Shown one piece after another: positions 60,131-64,000 of a stretch of DNA of 64,000 bases. This DNA comes from Alistipes sp. (GTDB lineage Bacteria; Bacteroidota; Bacteroidia; Bacteroidales; Rikenellaceae): NCBI GenBank assembly GCA_017532885.1, contig JAFXIS010000054.1, positions 62,001 to 126,000 of the forward strand, read 5' to 3'. Position numbers and translations under genes: made by a program. The notes below the pieces were generated by a model, which was given only the letters and a program-made list of their open reading frames with translations, had not been told where the DNA came from and did no database searches. Numbering within the stretch: the stretch's first letter is position 1; every line of letters begins with the position of its first letter.

Positions 60131-60763
60131 ATGAAAAAGAGTATTGCTAAAGACCTACTTTCTATCGGGGCGGTATTTTTGCGTCCTGAGCAGCCCTTCA
60201 CTTGGGCAAGTGGCATCAAAAGCCCTATCTATTGCGATAACCGTTTGACACTCACAGCACCCCGCGTGCGTGACAATGTCGAGAAGGGTTTGTCGGAGTT
60301 GGTGAAGGCTCATTTCCCTGAGTGTGAGGTGTTGATGGGTACATCGACTGCCGGTATCGCTCATGCAGCTATCGTGGCTACAATCCTTGATAAGCCTATG
60401 GGCTATGTGCGTAGTGGCGCGAAGGACCACGGCCGTACCAACCAGATTGAGGGTAAGCTGGAGAAAGGTCAGAAGGTTGTTGTTGTCGAGGATTTGATTT
60501 CGACAGGTGGCAGTTGCATTGAGGTTGTGAATGTATTGCGCGAGGCAGGTGCCGAGGTGTTGGGCGTTGTAAGCATCTTCACCTATGGCATGAAGAAGGG
60601 TCTGGACCGCATGGCCGAGGCAAATGTCATCAACCACTCACTATGCGACTTGGACGCTTTGGTCGAGGTTGCTGCCGAGGAGGGTTACATCAAGGCGGAG
60701 GATTGCACTCGCATTATCGCTTTTAGAAATAACCCCTCTGACGAGAGTTGGATTAATAAATAG
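60131..60763 (+). CDS. pyrE: Orotate phosphoribosyltransferase
   Basis: A 210-residue type I phosphoribosyltransferase. [15 protein letters not shown] near residue 24, the flexible loop with [15 protein letters not shown], and the PRPP motif [13 protein letters not shown] near 118 are all present. It joins orotate and PRPP to make OMP, the PyrF substrate. The gap after pyrF is 20 nt. Confidence 0.94.
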   Translation: MKKSIAKDLLSIGAVFLRPEQPFTWASGIKSPIYCDNRLTLTAPRVRDNVEKGLSELVKAHFPECEVLMGTSTAGIAHAAIVATILDKPMGYVRSGAKDHGRTNQIEGKLEKGQKVVVVEDLISTGGSCIEVVNVLREAGAEVLGVVSIFTYGMKKGLDRMAEANVINHSLCDLDALVEVAAEEGYIKAEDCTRIIAFRNNPSDESWINK

Positions 60764-60789
60764 AGTTTTTAACGGAAAATTTTTGAATT

Positions 60790-61878
60790 ATGCGTCACTT
60801 GATTGATACTACCGATATTTCGGTTGCTGAAGTGGACCAAATAATAACTACGGCACTCGACATTATCGCAAATCGCGAGAAGTATGCCGAGGCTTGCAAA
60901 GGTAAGAAGTTGGCTACACTCTTCTATGAGCCGAGTACCCGTACTCGCTTGAGTTTTACCTCGGCAATGATGGAGTTGGGAGGTAATGTTTTAGGTTTCT
61001 CGGATGCTGCATCGTCGTCGGTGAGCAAGGGTGAAACCGTAGCCGACACGGTCAGGGTTTTGGGTTGCTTTGCCGATGTTATCGCCATGCGCCACTCGAA
61101 AGAGGGAGCGCCATTAGTGGCTTCGCACTATTCGCGTGTGCCGGTAATCAATGCCGGTGATGGCAGCCATGCCCATCCTACGCAGACGCTTACCGACCTC
61201 TTGACTATCCGCCGCGAGAAGGGTCGCCTGAATAACCTCACAATCGGTTTCTGTGGAGATTTGAAGTTTGGTCGTACGGTGCATTCGCTCATCAAGGCGT
61301 TGTCGCGCTATGAGGGTATAAATGTGGTACTTATCGCTCCCGAGGAGTTGCGCTTGCCGTCGTATATCCGTCGTGAGGTGTGTGATAAGAACAATATCCC
61401 CACGCGCGAGGTTACAACCATGGAGGAGGTATTGCCCGAGCTCGATATCCTCTACATGACCCGCGTGCAGAAGGAGCGTTTCTTAGACGAGGAGGAGTTT
61501 GAGCGCCTAAAGGATAGCTTTATCCTCAATCCGGAGCGTCTGAAGGCCGCAAAGCCCGATATGATTGTACTGCATCCATTGCCCCGCGTGAACGAGATTA
61601 CACGCGATGTGGACAACGACCCGCGTGCAGCATATTTCCGCCAGGTTGAGAATGGTAAATTTGTGCGTATGGCATTGATTTACACCCTGCTTAAGTGGGC
61701 AGAGGAGCAACCCGTCGAGGGCGAGACTCCGCGCTTGCGTGGAGAGGAGGTACACAACGATTGGCAGTGCAGTGGCCGTCAATGTATCTCAAATGCGGAG
61801 GATGTAGATAAGTTGTTCCACCCGACAGCCGAGGGAGAGTATCGCTGTGCTTATTGTGAATCAAAAGTTAAAAAATAG
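60790..61878 (+). CDS. pyrB: Aspartate carbamoyltransferase with PyrI-like zinc tail
   Basis: A 362-residue protein. Residues 1-307 are a normal ATCase catalytic chain: EPSTRTR (47-53), [15 protein letters not shown] and HPLPRVNEI. The last 55 residues hold CSGRQC (327-332) and CAYC (353-356) joined by ISNAEDV, which matches the zinc-binding domain of the regulatory chain PyrI. The allosteric nucleotide-binding domain of PyrI is not present. No separate pyrI is in the window. The tail may hold the complex together without CTP control. Confidence 0.9.
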   Translation: MRHLIDTTDISVAEVDQIITTALDIIANREKYAEACKGKKLATLFYEPSTRTRLSFTSAMMELGGNVLGFSDAASSSVSKGETVADTVRVLGCFADVIAMRHSKEGAPLVASHYSRVPVINAGDGSHAHPTQTLTDLLTIRREKGRLNNLTIGFCGDLKFGRTVHSLIKALSRYEGINVVLIAPEELRLPSYIRREVCDKNNIPTREVTTMEEVLPELDILYMTRVQKERFLDEEEFERLKDSFILNPERLKAAKPDMIVLHPLPRVNEITRDVDNDPRAAYFRQVENGKFVRMALIYTLLKWAEEQPVEGETPRLRGEEVHNDWQCSGRQCISNAEDVDKLFHPTAEGEYRCAYCESKVKK

Positions 61879-61888
61879 AGATAATAAT

Positions 61889-63079
61889 ATGGTAAAAATT
61901 GGTACCCCGATGACCGCCGTAGGCAAAAAGGCTGTGTTGTGCGGTTCGGGAGAGTTAGGCAAGGAGGTTGCTCTTGAGCTACAACGCTTTGGCGTAGAGG
62001 TGGTTGCATTGGATAGATATGAGAATGCTCCTGCCATGCAGGTGGCACATCGCTCTTATGTATTGTCGATGTTGGACGGTGAGCGCCTGCGCGAGATTAT
62101 CGAGAAGGAGAAACCCGACTACATCATCCCCGAGGTGGAGGCTATCGCTACACCTACGCTCGTGGAGCTGGAGAAGGAGGGCTACAATGTTATCCCTACG
62201 GCAAATGCTACGCTGCTTACGATGAACCGCAAGGGTATCCGTCAGTTGGCAGCCGAGGAGTTGGGTATTAAGACCTCACCTTACCGCTTTGCGGCTACGC
62301 GCGAGGAGTTTGATGCGGCAATCGAGGCTATTGGCACACCCTGCGTCGTGAAGCCTATCATGTCGTCGTCGGGTCATGGTCAGAGTGTCTGCAAGACCCC
62401 CGAGGGAGCAGATGCGTCGTGGAAAATTGCCCAGGAGGGCGGTCGCGCCGGAGGTGGCGAGGTTATCGTCGAGGGCTTCGTGAAGTTCGACTACGAGATT
62501 ACGCTCCTCACCGTGCGTCATTCTGGCGGCACATCGTTCCTTAACCCTATCGGCCACCATCAGGTCGATGGCGACTATCGTGAGTCATGGCAGCCCCAGC
62601 CTATGAGCGAGGTGGCTTTGGCAAAGGCTCGCGAGATTGCGAAGAAGGTCACCGACGCTTTGGGCGGCTATGGTATATTCGGCGTGGAGTTGTTCGTCTG
62701 CGGCGATGAGGTGCTGTTCAGTGAGGTGTCACCTCGTCCGCACGATACGGGTATGGTGACGATGATTTCGCAGGATTTGTCGGAGTTTGCTCTGCACGCA
62801 CGCGCAATTTTGGGCCTGCCTATCCCTCATATCGAGTTCTATGGCCCCAGCGCATCAAAGGCTGTGGTTGTTGAGGGCGACAGCGACAAGGTTGTATTCA
62901 GTGGCTTGGAGGATGTCCTCGCGGAGAAGAATGTTCAGGTGCGACTGTTCGGTAAACCCGAGGTTAAGGGCCACCGCCGCATGGGCGTTATCCTGGCACG
63001 CGACAATAGCGTCGAGGAGGCACTCGCAAAGGCCGAGGCAGCTTACGCAAAGCTCAAAGTCGAGGTACTACCGAGATAA
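61889..63079 (+). CDS. purT: Formate-dependent GAR transformylase
   Basis: The ATG at 61889 ([19 protein letters not shown]) gives 396 residues; an earlier frame overlaps pyrB. An ATP-grasp enzyme with GSGELGKEV near residue 19, [14 protein letters not shown], and the metal-site region [25 protein letters not shown]. It formylates GAR with formate and ATP. It starts 10 nt after pyrB, so a purine enzyme is carried in the pyrimidine operon. Confidence 0.94.
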   Translation: MVKIGTPMTAVGKKAVLCGSGELGKEVALELQRFGVEVVALDRYENAPAMQVAHRSYVLSMLDGERLREIIEKEKPDYIIPEVEAIATPTLVELEKEGYNVIPTANATLLTMNRKGIRQLAAEELGIKTSPYRFAATREEFDAAIEAIGTPCVVKPIMSSSGHGQSVCKTPEGADASWKIAQEGGRAGGGEVIVEGFVKFDYEITLLTVRHSGGTSFLNPIGHHQVDGDYRESWQPQPMSEVALAKAREIAKKVTDALGGYGIFGVELFVCGDEVLFSEVSPRPHDTGMVTMISQDLSEFALHARAILGLPIPHIEFYGPSASKAVVVEGDSDKVVFSGLEDVLAEKNVQVRLFGKPEVKGHRRMGVILARDNSVEEALAKAEAAYAKLKVEVLPR

Positions 63080-63093
63080 GCGGAGAGAATTCA

Positions 63094-63145
63094 AAAGTTA
63101 CAGAGTTCAGAGTTACAAGGGTGTAACTCTGAACTCTGTAATTTT
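63094..63145. terminator. Bidirectional terminator between purT and pyrD
   Basis: A 20-bp perfect stem (63098-63117 with 63122-63141) around AGGG, extended by A-T pairs to about 24 bp. A tract on the left, T tract on the right: works both ways. Confidence 0.88.
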
Positions 63146-63179
63146 GTTACGCGTGTGTCGCAAAACTGCCACGCATCGC

Positions 63180-64000
63180 TTACTCCACGATGCCGATAAT
63201 ATCACTCAGGCGCTCAATGCCCAGGCGTTCCATCTCGCAGGGCAGAGCCTCGATAATCTCCTTGCAAGCATAGGGATTCTTCAGGTTGGCAGCACCCACC
63301 TGCACAGCCGTAGCTCCTGCCATCATCATCTCGATGACATCCGAGGCGCTCTCAACACCACCACAGCCCATAACGGGAATCTCACATGCCTTCGACACCT
63401 GATATACCATTCTCACAGCGACGGGGAACACCGCAGGGCCCGAAAAACCGCCCATCTTATTGGCTATGACGGGCTTACGGCGCAGCGTGTCGATTCGCAT
63501 ACCCAACAGTGTGTTAATCAGGCAGATACCATCTGCACCCGCCTGCTCACAAGCCTTTGCAATAGCCACGATATCCGTAACATTGGGGCTCAGTTTAATG
63601 AACACAGGCTTCTTAGTCACAGCCTTCACCGCACGCGTAACCTCAGCAGCCATTTCGGGCTGGGTACCGAAGCTCATACCGCCATTATGCACATTGGGAC
63701 ACGACACATTGACCTCCAAAATCTCAACCTGCTCCTGCTTATCCATCTTCTCGCAGCACTCGGCATACTCGTCGATAGAGAAGCCACTGATATTGGCAAT
63801 TATAGGCTTATGGAATATCTTTCTTAGCTCGGGCAGCTCTCGCTCGATAACCATATCGACACCCGGGTTTTGCAGTCCCACCGAGTTAATCAAGCCCGCA
63901 CGACACTCGGCAATGCGGGGTATGGGGTTACCAAAGCGCGCCTCGCGTGTCGTACCCTTCACCGAGATAGAGCCAAGCACATTTATATCGTAAAACTCGT
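63180..64000 (-). CDS. pyrD: Dihydroorotate dehydrogenase class 1B (partial)
   Basis: The 5' end is beyond the window; the frame stays open to 64000, giving 273 codons of an expected 300-310. Residues seen include NVLGSISVKGTT, ANISGFSIDEY, NVSCPNVHNGGMSFG with the catalytic Cys of class 1, KLSPNVTDI, NTLLGMRID and GCGGVESASDVIEMMMAGA for FMN binding. It oxidises dihydroorotate to orotate; class 1B enzymes use a PyrK partner, which would lie outside. Convergent with purT. Confidence 0.93.
   Translation of the reverse strand, partial: EFYDINVLGSISVKGTTREARFGNPIPRIAECRAGLINSVGLQNPGVDMVIERELPELRKIFHKPIIANISGFSIDEYAECCEKMDKQEQVEILEVNVSCPNVHNGGMSFGTQPEMAAEVTRAVKAVTKKPVFIKLSPNVTDIVAIAKACEQAGADGICLINTLLGMRIDTLRRKPVIANKMGGFSGPAVFPVAVRMVYQVSKACEIPVMGCGGVESASDVIEMMMAGATAVQVGAANLKNPYACKEIIEALPCEMERLGIERLSDIIGIVE

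Noticed and set aside
62787..63827. 346-codon plus-strand frame across the purT end and pyrD
   Set aside because: It crosses a strong bidirectional terminator and two well-supported genes; composition is atypical and no family is visible.

Overview
The window looks like chromosomal DNA from a member of the Bacteroidales; Rikenellaceae (Alistipes-like) is a guess from gene content, not something I could test. The order-level call rests on three things seen directly: promoters of the Bacteroidetes type (TTTG, about 19 nt, TAnnTTTG) before many genes and tRNAs, almost no Shine-Dalgarno sequences before starts, and family-typical proteins (fused FeoA-FeoB, LysM plus receptor-type protein, MetX/MetY sulfhydrylation, large DnaE, EttA, Rex). 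The region is gene dense and mostly housekeeping. I see no rRNA, CRISPR array, intact insertion sequence, integrase or prophage.

Layout. 1-11.4 kb: end of an M20 peptidase, glmM, a nucleoside phosphorylase, then a plus-strand run dnaN, DnaQ-like exonuclease, LysM protein, rex, ribF-like and ybgC, followed by minus-strand htpG and a YhhN membrane protein. 11.4-24.8 kb, mostly minus: trxA, dnaE, a serine hydrolase, then a compact run hisS, S41 protease, mnmA, VTT-domain membrane protein, aroE (broken by an in-frame amber codon), and ettA. 25-31.6 kb: rubrerythrin; LuxC-like reductase, PatB-like lyase and CapA-like protein; tRNA-Gly; an SDR; tRNA-Met and tRNA-Pro; an atypical K-channel-like protein. 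31.6-36.7 kb: an outer-membrane barrel protein, a 0.9 kb gene-poor stretch with large hairpins, then a membrane polyferredoxin (NapH-NapG-like fusion), a Tat-exported Fe-S aldo/keto reductase and a DUF1893 protein. 36.7-44.4 kb, minus: hom-metX-metY with a Met/Cys-rich leader peptide upstream, then feoAB, a hemerythrin protein and a LuxR-type regulator. 44.4-54.6 kb: a structured leader/ncRNA zone and the purine operon purE-L-M-N-H-D-folD. 54.7-64 kb: a LytTR regulator, fabH-fabF-fabG, pyrF-pyrE-pyrB-purT, and the end of pyrD.

How it fits together: the right half is biosynthetic. Nearly the whole de novo purine route (with both folate-dependent PurN and formate-dependent PurT), four pyrimidine genes and three fatty-acid elongation/initiation genes lie together. 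The methionine cluster makes homoserine, acetylates it and sulfhydrylates it; its leader encodes seven Met and four Cys in 31 residues, which points to control by charged tRNA or translation rate.

The most unusual material is non-coding or architectural: the metY leader peptide, three families of short-unit repeats in gene gaps (inverted arrays of a TTAGGGAAT-like 9-mer, inverted GTAAC arrays, and 7-bp purine-rich arrays), a 280-bp hairpin cluster bounded by 11-bp direct repeats, a probable ncRNA before purE, a duplicated tRNA-Pro 3' end, a PyrB with a PyrI-type zinc tail, and the ferredoxin/aldo-keto reductase pair.
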